DNA of 64,000 nt from positions 1 to 64,000 of the forward strand of contig NZ_CAJXYQ010000013.1 of assembly GCF_913063105.1 (NCBI RefSeq), read 5' to 3'. The position numbers were made by a program, and so were the translations under genes. Below the pieces are notes generated by a model, which saw only the letters and a list, made by a program, of their open reading frames with translations, had not been told where the DNA came from and ran no database searches. Below, piece after piece: positions 26,960 to 36,067 of the stretch. Position 1 is the stretch's first letter. The number at the start of each line of letters is the position of its first letter. This DNA is from an uncultured Draconibacterium sp. (GTDB taxonomy: Bacteria; Bacteroidota; Bacteroidia; Bacteroidales; Prolixibacteraceae).

Positions 26960-27790
26960 ATGGCTTACCTACTGTTTAATAATAGTATTGTTAGGGAGAA
27001 TGAGGTGAGCTTAACCCCGGTGCTACTTGAAGCTCCGCTGATTTTAAAACACTATGTATGGTATGGTTTTGGCGGTATTCCCTTGCTAAAGGAAAATATT
27101 GTTTTATTAGAGCAAAAACTACATGCTTTAAACCGGGAACTTCCGGCACTTTTTAAAAATCAACGCGAATTTTCACGGCTTTTAAAACGCACACTGAATA
27201 AAAACCGGTATTACCGAAGCGGACTTTTTATCATTCAGCTTTTTTTGGGAGAAAACCGGGATAATTTTATGGTGTCGTGCAGGCCATTCACAGAATCCGG
27301 CTTGCCCCGAAATCCGCAAGGCTTATTTCTTCATGTAGCCAAGCCAAAAATATTTAGTCAACTCAATAATTACACTGGAAGCCTTGGTAAGGAAGAGCTT
27401 TGGCGGCAAGCGTCGGCTACACAAACAGACATGCAAAATTCAAAAGTAGTGTTGTTAAACCAAAGAGAAGCAGTAAGCGAGGGCATCGGCTCCAATATTT
27501 TTATGGTTAAAGAAAACCACGTTTTTACGCCAGCCCTAACCACCGGATGTTTTGCCGATGTTTTACGCCCGGAAGTACTGCGCTTGTGTGAAAAACTTAA
27601 AATGAAAATAATTGAATCTGATAACTTAACACCCAAACACATGCAACAAATGGATGAAGTGTTTTTTGTTTCGGAAATGCGGGGAGTACAATGGATTCTT
27701 GGCTTTCAGGAACGGCGGTACGTACACGAATTTTCGGATAAGATTTACAAAGAATTAAATCATTTTATACAGGAAAAAGTACAGGGTTAA
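26960..27790 (+). CDS. Aminotransferase class IV family protein (PabC/BCAT-like)
   Basis: The 276-residue protein has the fold-type IV PLP signature late in the chain: LLNQREAVSEGIGSNIFMV (165-183), with EGIGSNIF holding the E/N residues, then TPALTTGCFADVLRPEVL (cofactor phosphate loop) and DEVFFVSEMRGVQWI. The family includes 4-amino-4-deoxychorismate lyase (folate synthesis) and branched-chain or D-amino-acid aminotransferases. The PLP Schiff-base lysine, normally about 38 residues before the SNIF asparagine in a K-T/H-x-N context, is unclear: that site reads SQLNNY, and the nearest Lys is K144 in SLGKEELW. It lies 3 bp after the rhomboid gene as the operon's last gene. PabC-like folate synthesis is possible but uncertain. 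Confidence 0.82.
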   Translation: MAYLLFNNSIVRENEVSLTPVLLEAPLILKHYVWYGFGGIPLLKENIVLLEQKLHALNRELPALFKNQREFSRLLKRTLNKNRYYRSGLFIIQLFLGENRDNFMVSCRPFTESGLPRNPQGLFLHVAKPKIFSQLNNYTGSLGKEELWRQASATQTDMQNSKVVLLNQREAVSEGIGSNIFMVKENHVFTPALTTGCFADVLRPEVLRLCEKLKMKIIESDNLTPKHMQQMDEVFFVSEMRGVQWILGFQERRYVHEFSDKIYKELNHFIQEKVQG

Positions 27791-27812
27791 AACCTGTTTT
27801 TAGCAACCTCAG

Positions 27813-28403
27813 TTAATTCAGCGATGGATTTTCGGGAAAATTCCGCCAGATAGAATAACGGGCTCCTGCCCTTTTCACAAAATTAAACCACGAGTCTTCA
27901 CTTAAATCACTCATTACGGCCTCCTCGTCAACATCGGTTACCAGCCACGAGTCTTCCTTTAATTCATCTTCCAGCTGGCCACCATCCCAACCGGAATAGC
28001 CCAGAAAAAAACGAATTTCTGTTGGATTTATCAACCCGTTTCTGATGTCGCGTTTCAGGATATCAAAATCACCTCCCCAGTACAGGTCACCCATAACATG
28101 TATACTTCCGGGCAATTTATCTCCAAGTTTGTGAATAAAATAAACCGAATCAGTAGACACCGGGCCACCCAGATAAACATCTGCATTAAAATCAGGAAAA
28201 TCAGGGAAAACATCCTGAACGGGAAAATCAACTTTTTTATTCAAAATAAAACCAACTGCACCTTTGTTTCCGTAAGCCACCAAAAACACAACAGAACGAT
28301 TAAAATAGTTCCCGGCCAAAAACGGTTCGGCAATTAAAATACGCCCTTTCTGCGGTGCAATATTGTTACCTTTAATTTTGAATATGTCTAAATTTTCACT
28401 CAT
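27813..28403 (-). CDS. YqgE/AlgH family protein
   Basis: The 196-residue protein belongs to the YqgE/AlgH (UPF0301, PF02622) family. It shows GRILIAEPFLAGNYFNRSVV near 20-39, GFILNK, LGGPV-like YLGGPVSTDSVYF, and FLGYSGWDGGQLEDEL near 133-148. AlgH was named for a reported effect on alginate expression in Pseudomonas, but the biochemical role is not settled. No signal peptide or catalytic motif is visible. It converges with the amn operon (23 bp gap) and lacks an obvious promoter. Confidence 0.92.
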   Translation of the reverse strand: MSENLDIFKIKGNNIAPQKGRILIAEPFLAGNYFNRSVVFLVAYGNKGAVGFILNKKVDFPVQDVFPDFPDFNADVYLGGPVSTDSVYFIHKLGDKLPGSIHVMGDLYWGGDFDILKRDIRNGLINPTEIRFFLGYSGWDGGQLEDELKEDSWLVTDVDEEAVMSDLSEDSWFNFVKRAGARYSIWRNFPENPSLN

Positions 28404-28519
28404 TCAAAAGCAATATAAGAAATTTATACTGGCTATCAAATAGCTTTGTTTGCTATTATACTTTGTAACGTATTTGTTAACAGAATGTTTTAAGTGAAGG
28501 TTTTTAACAGAATCGCAGA

Positions 28520-28828
28520 CTACTCTTCTTCAACAATTACAAAAACGTCTTCGTCGGGTTTTGACATATGGTATTGCTCGCGAGCAAATTTTTCCAATTC
28601 CTCATTTCCTCTGTTCAGGTCTTGAAGTTTTTGTTTATCCGAAGCAATGCGTTCCTGGTAATACTCTTTTTGCTGCTTTAGTTCGTTTAGCTGCTTTTTG
28701 CTTTGAATGTGCGAGACAATACTATTTTCATCGCCAAAGATTATCCACAAGGCAAATAAAAGGATGGCAATAACGTATTTATTGCTTATAAACTTAAAAA
28801 AACCGGATTGTAAGAATTCTTTCTTCAT
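28520..28828 (-). CDS. Septum formation initiator family protein (DivIC/FtsB-like)
   Basis: The 102-residue bitopic protein has a short cytoplasmic N terminus, one transmembrane helix (KYVIAILLFALWIIFG, about 16-31), a periplasmic leucine-zipper-like coiled coil (35-80, QLNELKQQKEYYQERIASDKQ), and the family tail LEKFAREQYHMSKPDEDVF. In FtsB and DivIC this tail contacts FtsL and FtsQ/DivIB in the divisome. The ATG at 28828 is preferred over the upstream ATG at 28849, because a -7 element (28847-28854 on this strand) overlaps the latter. A terminator of pruA lies just upstream, so it has its own promoter. Confidence 0.9.
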   Translation of the reverse strand: MKKEFLQSGFFKFISNKYVIAILLFALWIIFGDENSIVSHIQSKKQLNELKQQKEYYQERIASDKQKLQDLNRGNEELEKFAREQYHMSKPDEDVFVIVEEE

Positions 28829-28846
28829 CGTTCCCAAATGTCTGTA

Positions 28847-28854
28847 CAAAAGTA
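28847..28854 (-). promoter_or_regulatory. Promoter -7 element for the DivIC-like gene
   Basis: On the minus strand the bases read TACTTTTG, an exact TAnnTTTG. It overlaps the upstream in-frame ATG and leaves 18 bp to the chosen start at 28828. Confidence 0.65.
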
Positions 28855-28870
28855 GAATTCTTAATGGTCA

Positions 28871-28908
28871 AAAAAAAGAGGAGTCGAATAAATTCGATCC
28901 TCTTTTTT
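28871..28908 (-). terminator. Intrinsic terminator of pruA
   Basis: A hairpin with arms AAAAAGAGGAGTCGAAT and ATTCGATCCTCTTTTT (one bulge) follows the pruA stop on the minus strand and ends in a U-run. The A/T symmetry lets it act in both directions. Confidence 0.85.
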
Positions 28909-28927
28909 AACAGCTTAACCTTAATAT

Positions 28928-30565
28928 TTATTCATTATCCGGTTGAAAATTCGGATAAGTATAATTTACAGGTGGTACAAAGGTTTCTTTAATCGTACGG
29001 ATTGAGGTCCAGCGCAGGAGGTTAAAAATAGAACCTGCTTTGTCATCTGTTCCCGAACCACGCGATCCGCCAAATGGCTGCTGGCCTACAACAGCGCCGG
29101 TTGGTTTATCGTTAATATAAAAGTTACCGGCCGAATTTTCCAGTCGTTTGGTAATTTTTTCGATATTGTAACGACACTGTGAGAACACGGCACCGGTAAG
29201 CGCGTAAATCGATGTTTTATCCAGAATATCAAGTGTGGCATCCATCTCTTCATCGTCGTAAACATAAATTGTTAAAACCGGTCCGAACAATTCTTCTTCC
29301 ATGGTTACATAGTCGGGTTTCTTTGCTAAAATAACGGTAGGCTCAATGTAATACCCCACCGACTTATCGCAATTTCCACCAAAAATTACGTCAGCATCTT
29401 CATCAGCTTTAGCCTGGTCGATAAAGCTTTTTAATTTATCAAACGAAGCTTCATCGATAACCGCATTAACAAAATTTGTAAAATCTTCGGGTGGTCCCAT
29501 TTTTACTGTTGCTAATTCGGCTCCAAAAATTTCTTTTACTTCCGGCCAAATACTTTCAGGAATATAAACCCTTGAGGCTGCTGAACATTTTTGTCCCTGG
29601 TACTCGAAAGCACCACGTAACATGGCAATAGCCAGTTCGCGAGGTTTGGCAGTGTTATCAGCAAAAATAAAATCTTTACCTCCGGTTTCGCCAACAATAC
29701 GCGGATACGATTTGTATTTATAAATATTTTCGCCAATAGTTTTCCAAACACTCTGGAATACCGCGGTAGACCCGGTAAAGTGGATGCCGGCAAAATCGGG
29801 ATGCGTTAACACCACATCGGCAACTACCGGCCCCGATCCGTAAATCAAATTAATAACGCCATCGGGCAATCCAGCTTCTTTAAAAATTTCCATGATTACA
29901 CCAGCGGAGTAAACGGCTGTTTTTGATGGTTTCCAAACAGCTACGTTACCCATAAGGGCAGGTGCTGCCGGTAGGTTACCGGCGATAGAAGTAAAATTAA
30001 ACGGTGTTAATGCAAAAACAAAACCTTCTAAAGGACGGAATTCGTTGTAGTTCCACATTCCTTTGGCCGATTCTGGCTGTATTTTGTAGATATCAGTCAT
30101 CACCTGCACTCCAAAACGGAAAAAATCGGCGAGTTCACAAGCTGCATCAATTTCAGATTGGAAAGCATTTTTTGACTGCCCCAACATAGTGGCTGCATTT
30201 ATTTTTGCACGGTAAGGCCCGGCCAAAAGATCTGCAGCTTTCAAAAAAATAGCTGCACGGTGTTGCCAAGCCATTCCAGCCCATTTTTCGCGTGCTTCCA
30301 AAGCTGCATCAATGGCCATTTCAACATGGCTTGAATCTCCCTGATTGTAGTAACCTAAAGTATGTTCAATTTCGTGTGGAGGAAACATCCGTACTTTTCT
30401 ATCGGTAAAAACGTCTTTACCTCCAATTACCATCGGCTGATCTATTTCTACTGAACGTAATTCGGCAATTTTTGCCTTCAATTCAGCTCTTTCCGCAGTG
30501 CCCGGGGCATAGCTTAAAACCGGTTCATTTTTTGCAACCGGAACATTAAAAATTCCTTTTGGCAT
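28928..30565 (-). CDS. pruA: L-glutamate gamma-semialdehyde dehydrogenase
   Basis: The product oxidises glutamate-5-semialdehyde (P5C) to glutamate with NAD in proline catabolism. The 545-residue ALDH-fold protein shows ALTPFNFTSIAGNLP near 181-195, GDV-like nucleotide contacts, HFTGST (NAD site), the general-base region VGETGGKDF with Glu, and YQGQKCSAASRVY around residues 319-331 carrying the catalytic Cys. FGPVLTIYVYDD and GAVVGQQPFGGSRGSGTDDK near the C terminus are typical of the 1-pyrroline-5-carboxylate subclass. No proline dehydrogenase gene adjoins it and it lacks a fused PutA domain, so PutA activity must be encoded elsewhere. Own promoter and terminator. Confidence 0.96.
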   Translation of the reverse strand: MPKGIFNVPVAKNEPVLSYAPGTAERAELKAKIAELRSVEIDQPMVIGGKDVFTDRKVRMFPPHEIEHTLGYYNQGDSSHVEMAIDAALEAREKWAGMAWQHRAAIFLKAADLLAGPYRAKINAATMLGQSKNAFQSEIDAACELADFFRFGVQVMTDIYKIQPESAKGMWNYNEFRPLEGFVFALTPFNFTSIAGNLPAAPALMGNVAVWKPSKTAVYSAGVIMEIFKEAGLPDGVINLIYGSGPVVADVVLTHPDFAGIHFTGSTAVFQSVWKTIGENIYKYKSYPRIVGETGGKDFIFADNTAKPRELAIAMLRGAFEYQGQKCSAASRVYIPESIWPEVKEIFGAELATVKMGPPEDFTNFVNAVIDEASFDKLKSFIDQAKADEDADVIFGGNCDKSVGYYIEPTVILAKKPDYVTMEEELFGPVLTIYVYDDEEMDATLDILDKTSIYALTGAVFSQCRYNIEKITKRLENSAGNFYINDKPTGAVVGQQPFGGSRGSGTDDKAGSIFNLLRWTSIRTIKETFVPPVNYTYPNFQPDNE

Positions 30566-30611
30566 GTCTTTTTAGTTTATATTAATTTATACTTCTTCTT
30601 TACACTTATTG

Positions 30612-30619
30612 CAAAACTA
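30612..30619 (-). promoter_or_regulatory. Promoter -7 element for pruA
   Basis: The minus strand reads TAGTTTTG, an exact TAnnTTTG. It lies 47 bp upstream of the pruA ATG. A CAAAA (TTTTG on the minus strand) at 30635-30639 could be the -33 but is only 15 bp away. Confidence 0.5.
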
Positions 30620-30755
30620 AAAAATAGCTTCCGCCAAAAGCATAACAAAAATCAGTACTACAAAAAACAAACACTTTTATAAAAATCTGAAACAATGCAA
30701 CTTACACTACTCGCATTTCAAAACAAAACAAAAATCAGGTTTTTATATTCCCATT

Positions 30756-32909
30756 TTGACAATATTCTCCTTAAAAATTGCTTGTTTTGGCGGGACGTAT
30801 ATCTTTTTTAATATTTTTACATTATTGTTAAAAAGAGTTTTTAAAATATTAGCAGAAAGATTTTGGGCTGCTAAAACAGATACTAATGAAAAAAAGCAGC
30901 TTTTTCAGCTCCTATTGATTTGGGGAGCACTGGGAATTTTGACTTCTCTTTTAACGATTAGATACCTACTGTTTTCAACTACCGAAGGATGCCTGATGTG
31001 TTCCATCTTCGCATTATCTGTTTCGGTTTTAGCTATTATATGTATTTTAAATGCCCGAAAAGACTGCGCTATTAATGCCATTTTTGGCCTGCCCATTTTG
31101 GTTTACGCTTTATACCTTTCAGACTTTACCGATCATTCCCCATTGCTAGAGACAGTGCACTTATCGGTATGGTGGCTAATGGCCGGCCTCGTATTTCTTT
31201 ACTTCTTCTCAGTGTTGGAATTGCGCCTGGTCATCTACTTTTTTATATCGCTTGGCCTTATTTGTTTTCAGTTGCACAAAGCCAATCACCTTACCGATTC
31301 ACTTGCCTACTTTGACCCCTTCGTTAGCAATCCTATTTTAATTTTTACGGCTTTCTTTTTGGTTACCTTTTATCTGCGCAAGAAATTAATTATTAGCATA
31401 GAAAACTTAAAAGAGCAAATTGACGCACAGCATGAAGGGCTAAACCGCGTTATTCAAAACTCTTCGTTTCTGATTGCAAGGCTGCGTGCAAAACGCGATG
31501 AAGATGGCAACATTACCAACCTCATTGTTGAAAAAATAAACAATGCTTTTGAAGCAGCCTTTAAACGGAATTTATACGAAGTGCAGGAGCAGGAAGCAGC
31601 GTACGTTTTCGATTTGATTTTTAAAGGTCGTTTCGACGTCAATAAAACCATTCTTTTTAACAAAAAGAGAATTTCCGAGTTTCATGCCAAAGAGTTGGAC
31701 AAGTGGTATAAGGTTCACATGATAAACCCGCTTTTTAACACCTACTACCTGATATTTGAAGATATTACAAAAACAAAAAATCAAATTGCCGAACTGGAGG
31801 CAAGCAAACGAAGGTACAAGGTTTTACTGGAAGCCATTCCCGACATCTTTTTTGTAATTGATAAAGACGGGATTTACGAGGATTTTGTCATCAAAGAAAG
31901 TGATTTGTTTAAAATTGAAGATTCAAACATTATCGGGAGTTCAATTTTTGATGCCGGTTTTCCGGATAAAATGGCCAATAAAATTTATTCATGCATACAA
32001 CACTGCCTCAAACACAACAGTATTGAAAGTATTGAATACTCGTTGAACACCCCCAACGGAACATTTATGTTTGAAATGCGACTGGCAAAATTAAATGCCA
32101 ATGCTGTTATTTCTGTTGCACGCGATATTACCAAGCGAAAAACAGCAGAATTCGGACTTGAAAAAGCGCTCGTTAAAGCTGAAGAGTCTGATCGGTTAAA
32201 GTCTGCATTCCTGGCTAACTTATCGCACGAAATTCGTACGCCAATGAACATTATCACCAACTTCACCCGAATGTTGGCTGACGACTCGATGGATGCATTT
32301 GAGCGCCTGAGTATTACAGATGCGATTAACCAGAACGGCCAACAGTTAATGAATATGATTGACAACACCATTCACCTGGCCAGAATTGAGACTGAAAAAA
32401 TTGCAATAAACACTTCATTCTGCAAAATCAATCCTTTACTCCGCGAAATTTACAACACTCATTTCTCGAACCTACCCGATAGTAAAGACATTCGGATACG
32501 ACTTAATGCAGATGTTGCCAATGCCGAATTTGGTTTTTCAACCGATGAAGAGTTGCTTAAAGAAGTATTATCAATTTTAGTTGATAACGCCGTAAAATAT
32601 ACCAATGCGGGGCAGGTTACCTTTGGTTTTGAAATGATACGAAACGATTTTGTGAGATTTTTCGTGAACGACACGGGCATTGGTATCCCGCCCGAGGATT
32701 ACGAACATATCTTTAGTCGTTTCTATCGTGTGCAGAACAAGATCAACCAAACCACATCTGGCTCGGGTATCGGGCTACCCATTGCACAACACTACGTTAC
32801 CTTATTAGGTGGAGACTTGGAATTTGAATCAAAAGTAGATAAAGGCAGTACTTTCTGGTTTGAACTCCCGTTTAACGAAGGTAGCGGATACATGAAAGTT
32901 GTCAGTTAA
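30756..32909 (+). CDS. Membrane PAS sensor histidine kinase
   Basis: With the TTG start the protein has 717 residues. Five or six transmembrane helices occupy 48-210, then a short coiled coil (212-230) and two PAS-like regions (about 232-340 and 350-460; RDITKRKTAE is a PAS exit). The HisKA box FLANLSHEIRTPMN carries phospho-acceptor His491. The ATPase domain has DNAVKYTN (N box), NDTGIGIPPEDYEHIF (G1), and GSGIGLPIAQHYVTLLGG (G2). It has no receiver domain and no response regulator nearby, so it is an orphan kinase. The start is unsure: there is no ATG before residue 81, which lies inside the second helix, so TTG at 30756 or another non-ATG codon is probable. Confidence 0.87.
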   Translation: MTIFSLKIACFGGTYIFFNIFTLLLKRVFKILAERFWAAKTDTNEKKQLFQLLLIWGALGILTSLLTIRYLLFSTTEGCLMCSIFALSVSVLAIICILNARKDCAINAIFGLPILVYALYLSDFTDHSPLLETVHLSVWWLMAGLVFLYFFSVLELRLVIYFFISLGLICFQLHKANHLTDSLAYFDPFVSNPILIFTAFFLVTFYLRKKLIISIENLKEQIDAQHEGLNRVIQNSSFLIARLRAKRDEDGNITNLIVEKINNAFEAAFKRNLYEVQEQEAAYVFDLIFKGRFDVNKTILFNKKRISEFHAKELDKWYKVHMINPLFNTYYLIFEDITKTKNQIAELEASKRRYKVLLEAIPDIFFVIDKDGIYEDFVIKESDLFKIEDSNIIGSSIFDAGFPDKMANKIYSCIQHCLKHNSIESIEYSLNTPNGTFMFEMRLAKLNANAVISVARDITKRKTAEFGLEKALVKAEESDRLKSAFLANLSHEIRTPMNIITNFTRMLADDSMDAFERLSITDAINQNGQQLMNMIDNTIHLARIETEKIAINTSFCKINPLLREIYNTHFSNLPDSKDIRIRLNADVANAEFGFSTDEELLKEVLSILVDNAVKYTNAGQVTFGFEMIRNDFVRFFVNDTGIGIPPEDYEHIFSRFYRVQNKINQTTSGSGIGLPIAQHYVTLLGGDLEFESKVDKGSTFWFELPFNEGSGYMKVVS

Positions 32910-32963
32910 TCACTCTCCGAAAGACGCGAACCACCTGTAAATAACTGTTTATAACAGCGTTGA

Positions 32964-34250
32964 TTAATACCGGTTGCTTACCGAATTAAGCTGCGTATAG
33001 CCAACTAACCTGTCGAACCTCCCTGCCAAATCACGATAATAAACCATAATCTGATAATCATTATTGGTTTCCCAAAAACTCCCCTCAATATTGGTATGGT
33101 CGGCTGATTTTGCTCCCTGGGGCACATAAACATACATATAGTTGTAGTACCCTTGTTTTAAAAGCAAGGTAAGCTCGTACTGCCCCCGGTCGAAATTATA
33201 AGTCATTTCGTTACTTTTATTGGCATTCCAGTTTGATAATGCGCCAAAAACATTGACAGAACCTCCCAGCAAGGGCGCCTCCAGAGGCAAGGTAAAATGA
33301 ACAAAATTATAATCGCATTCAGTGTCAAAATCACGTACCTCCTGATCCTGACTTTCAACCAAATACATTCCATTCATCTCTTCGTATGAAAAGAAGCGTT
33401 TATTTGCCCGAACTTCATCAAGGTTCAATGTTTTGTGATAATACGGCCGATGAAAATCGGTTGCAATCACGTTCTCCCCATTCATGCGGTTGGTGCGAAT
33501 ATCAAAATAACGAAACTCATTACCTGCCGGAAATACATTTTCTTTATTGTAGTCGTAATCCAGCACCCTATCGCGAATATACAAAGGCTTCAAATTCCGT
33601 ATGGCGTTATCCCAGCGATTATTTTGCATGATTACCACCTTTACCTCGTCGCGTGGATTTAAAATAGGCACGTTGGGATGATGCACTTTAAAATCAACCT
33701 CGTGGTTGGTACCTTTAAAAGCATCGAGAGTTGCCCGACGCACAGTACCTTCAATTCGAACTGCATTTTCGTATACATGAAAGCGTTTTGATAATACTCT
33801 TTTTTCTTTATCCTGGTCCTCATAAACCACAAGAGCATAATTACCCGAGAGCTTAAATTTCAAATTGTCATTCGGAATCTCAATCCGGTAATTCACATAA
33901 TTAAACGTTGTATTAAACGACATGGCATAATCATCAACCGGGTTTTCAACAAAACCGTCAATATATTCCTCCTGAGCGATATAGCTTTCATTCCAGTCCG
34001 CATCACAGTGTATAATCGTATAATAGTAATCCTTCACATTTTCCGACAAATCGTCAAATTTAAAAACCAGTGTTATATCTTCCTGAAGAGCCATTATCGG
34101 GTTCGACAGCTCAAAACCATCGCGATAGGCAAGTACCGTTTTTATATTTTCAAGGTAAATAGCATTCTCGTAATAGAAGTTTTCTTCTTGCCCTTTTACC
34201 TGCAAAAAGCAAATGATAAAAAGAATAAGGCTTACAATGGATATTTTCAT
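32964..34250 (-). CDS. Type IX secretion system plug protein (DUF5103)
   Basis: The 428-residue protein has a signal peptide (KISIVSLILFIICFLQVKG, 2-20), then two domains. The first has IHCDADW near 88-94 and NPVDDYAMSFNTTFNYVNYRIEIPN; the later part has PLLGGSVNVFGALSNW, a family landmark. This matches the T9SS plug protein family, named because the Flavobacterium johnsoniae homologue closes the periplasmic side or barrel opening of the SprA translocon. It would sit in the periplasm at the outer membrane. The ATG at 34250 precedes the signal peptide directly; the frame to 34292 adds 14 polar residues and is rejected. It is the only gene on its transcript here. Confidence 0.88.
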   Translation of the reverse strand: MKISIVSLILFIICFLQVKGQEENFYYENAIYLENIKTVLAYRDGFELSNPIMALQEDITLVFKFDDLSENVKDYYYTIIHCDADWNESYIAQEEYIDGFVENPVDDYAMSFNTTFNYVNYRIEIPNDNLKFKLSGNYALVVYEDQDKEKRVLSKRFHVYENAVRIEGTVRRATLDAFKGTNHEVDFKVHHPNVPILNPRDEVKVVIMQNNRWDNAIRNLKPLYIRDRVLDYDYNKENVFPAGNEFRYFDIRTNRMNGENVIATDFHRPYYHKTLNLDEVRANKRFFSYEEMNGMYLVESQDQEVRDFDTECDYNFVHFTLPLEAPLLGGSVNVFGALSNWNANKSNEMTYNFDRGQYELTLLLKQGYYNYMYVYVPQGAKSADHTNIEGSFWETNNDYQIMVYYRDLAGRFDRLVGYTQLNSVSNRY

Positions 34251-34688
34251 TTTGTAATTGTATTTTTTGTTTAAAAAAGGCGATGCTACCAACAGATACT
34301 TTCTATCATTTGTCCTTTTAGCACCATTTCGTTACACCTGCCTCAAATTATTAAATTAAAGTGTTTTGTAATAGGTGTAACTAATAAAACGTAAAAATCA
34401 GGATTTCGTATCTTTTTTCAAAACCGAAAAGTAAAAATCAAAATATTCGCTTAAAATTATTATGATTATCACAGCCTAGAATAAGGCAAAAAATGTTAAT
34501 TTAATCTGAACACCACCAGCATTGCACCTCAACACACATCTTACTGAATATCAACCTAATAGTATTCCTTTACAACTATGTACATATTTTCATATTTGAA
34601 ACTATTGAACTTTTAGTATAAACCATTGCGAAAAGCCGATTAAATTAATACTTTTGCACACCTAAAAATAATACATTCTTAATTCGAT
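34251..34688. other. 438-bp AT-rich intergenic region upstream of nqrA
   Basis: This region separates the divergent plug-protein and nqrA genes. It is strongly AT-rich and has no coding potential. The only clear signal is the nqr promoter near its right end. No hairpin of note, riboswitch-like fold or minus-strand consensus promoter was found, although a plug-gene promoter must lie here. Confidence 0.6.
34626..34656 (+). promoter_or_regulatory. Promoter for the nqr operon
   Basis: TTG (34626-34628) and TACTTTTG (34649-34656), spaced 20 bp, match the -33/-7 pattern. The -7 ends 32 bp before the nqrA ATG, giving a leader of about 25 nt. Confidence 0.75.
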
Positions 34689-36035
34689 ATGTCAGAAGTA
34701 ATTAAGTTAAGGAAAGGGCTTAATATAAAGCTAAAAGGAAGTGCAGAAAAGGCACTCGAGAAATTGCCGACTCCGGCAACAGTAGCTCTGAAACCCACTA
34801 ATTTTCCGGGACTTACTCCAAAACTTAGCGTAAAAGTTGATGCCGAGGTTAAAGCAGGCGAAGCTTTGTTCTATGACAAATATCATCCGGAGATTGTTTT
34901 TACTGCCCCTATTGGCGGTAAAGTTGTATCTATTAACCGTGGTGAGCGTCGCAGAATTTTGGAAGTAGTAATTGCAACCGATAAAAATGCAGGATCGGCA
35001 GAATTTAAAAAAGCTGCCCCATCAGCGTTATCGGCGGAAGAGGTGAAGGAACAGATTTTAAAAAGTGGTTTATGGCCGTTTATTAAAAAACGTCCGTACG
35101 GAATAATTGCCAATCCGGAAGAAAAACCAAAAGCTATTTACATTTCAACATTCGACACGGCTCCAATGGCTCCGGATTATGATTTTGTTTTACAGGATCA
35201 AATGGATACATTCCAGACAGGGGTAGACGTTTTAGCCAAACTTACTGAAGGAGATGTTAACCTGGGTGTAAAACCCGGTTCCGCTTTTTCCTCGGTAAAG
35301 AATGTGGTAATTAACACCTTTGAAGGGCCGCACCCTGCAGGAAATGTTGGTATACAGATTGCAAATACCAACCCAATCAATAAAGGCGATGTAGTTTGGA
35401 CAATAAACGTGCAGGATGTATTGTTTATTGGCCGGCTGTTTGAAACCGGAAAAGTAGATTTTACCAAAACAATAGCATTTACAGGCTCGGAGGTAAAAGC
35501 ACCAAAATATTTTGAAACCATCGTGGGTGCGCCAATTAAAGATTTGGTTAGCGGCAAGCTTACTACTGCAGGATACAGCAGCAGAATTATTAGTGGCAAT
35601 GTGCTTACCGGCGATAAAGTTTCAGAGAAAAGCTTCCTGAGCTATTACGACTCGCAAGTTAGTGTAATTCCGGAAGGCGATGATTATGAGTTTATGGGCT
35701 GGGCTGATCCCGGTTTCGGAAAATTCAGTGCAACCAAAGCGTACTTCGGCAAATTATTCCCGAAAAAAGAATACACCTTAAATGCCAACCTACATGGTGG
35801 CGAACGTGCGTTTGTTGTTTCAAACCAATACGAAAAGTATGTTCCAATGGATATCCTACCGGTATTTCTGCTAAAAGCCATAATGGTTAACGATATCGAC
35901 AAAATGGAGCAACTGGGTATTTACGAGGTAATTGAAGAAGACTTTGCGCTTTGCGAATATGCTTGTACTTCTAAAATTGAAGTACAGAAAATTTTGCGCG
36001 AAGGTATTAACACCATGATTAAAGAGCTTGGTTAA
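34689..36035 (+). CDS. nqrA: Na+-translocating NADH:quinone reductase subunit A
   Basis: The 448-residue peripheral, cytoplasmic subunit of Na+-NQR has no transmembrane helix. It has the NqrA start (KLRKGLNIKLKGSAEKAL), a barrel-sandwich region (KVDAEVKAGEALFYDKYHPEIVFTAPIGGKVVSINRGERRR), and the RnfC-like fold with FEGPHPAGNVGIQI near 214-227. NqrA covers NqrB and helps form the ubiquinone or menaquinone site. First gene of a six-gene operon; nqrB follows after 32 bp. Confidence 0.96.
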   Translation: MSEVIKLRKGLNIKLKGSAEKALEKLPTPATVALKPTNFPGLTPKLSVKVDAEVKAGEALFYDKYHPEIVFTAPIGGKVVSINRGERRRILEVVIATDKNAGSAEFKKAAPSALSAEEVKEQILKSGLWPFIKKRPYGIIANPEEKPKAIYISTFDTAPMAPDYDFVLQDQMDTFQTGVDVLAKLTEGDVNLGVKPGSAFSSVKNVVINTFEGPHPAGNVGIQIANTNPINKGDVVWTINVQDVLFIGRLFETGKVDFTKTIAFTGSEVKAPKYFETIVGAPIKDLVSGKLTTAGYSSRIISGNVLTGDKVSEKSFLSYYDSQVSVIPEGDDYEFMGWADPGFGKFSATKAYFGKLFPKKEYTLNANLHGGERAFVVSNQYEKYVPMDILPVFLLKAIMVNDIDKMEQLGIYEVIEEDFALCEYACTSKIEVQKILREGINTMIKELG

Positions 36036-36067
36036 TTTTTACATGTAACTTATTAGTCTTTTGCAAG

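Noticed and set aside
30756..32909. Hybrid kinase-response regulator
   Set aside because: No receiver domain follows the ATPase domain; the chain ends soon after the G2 box.
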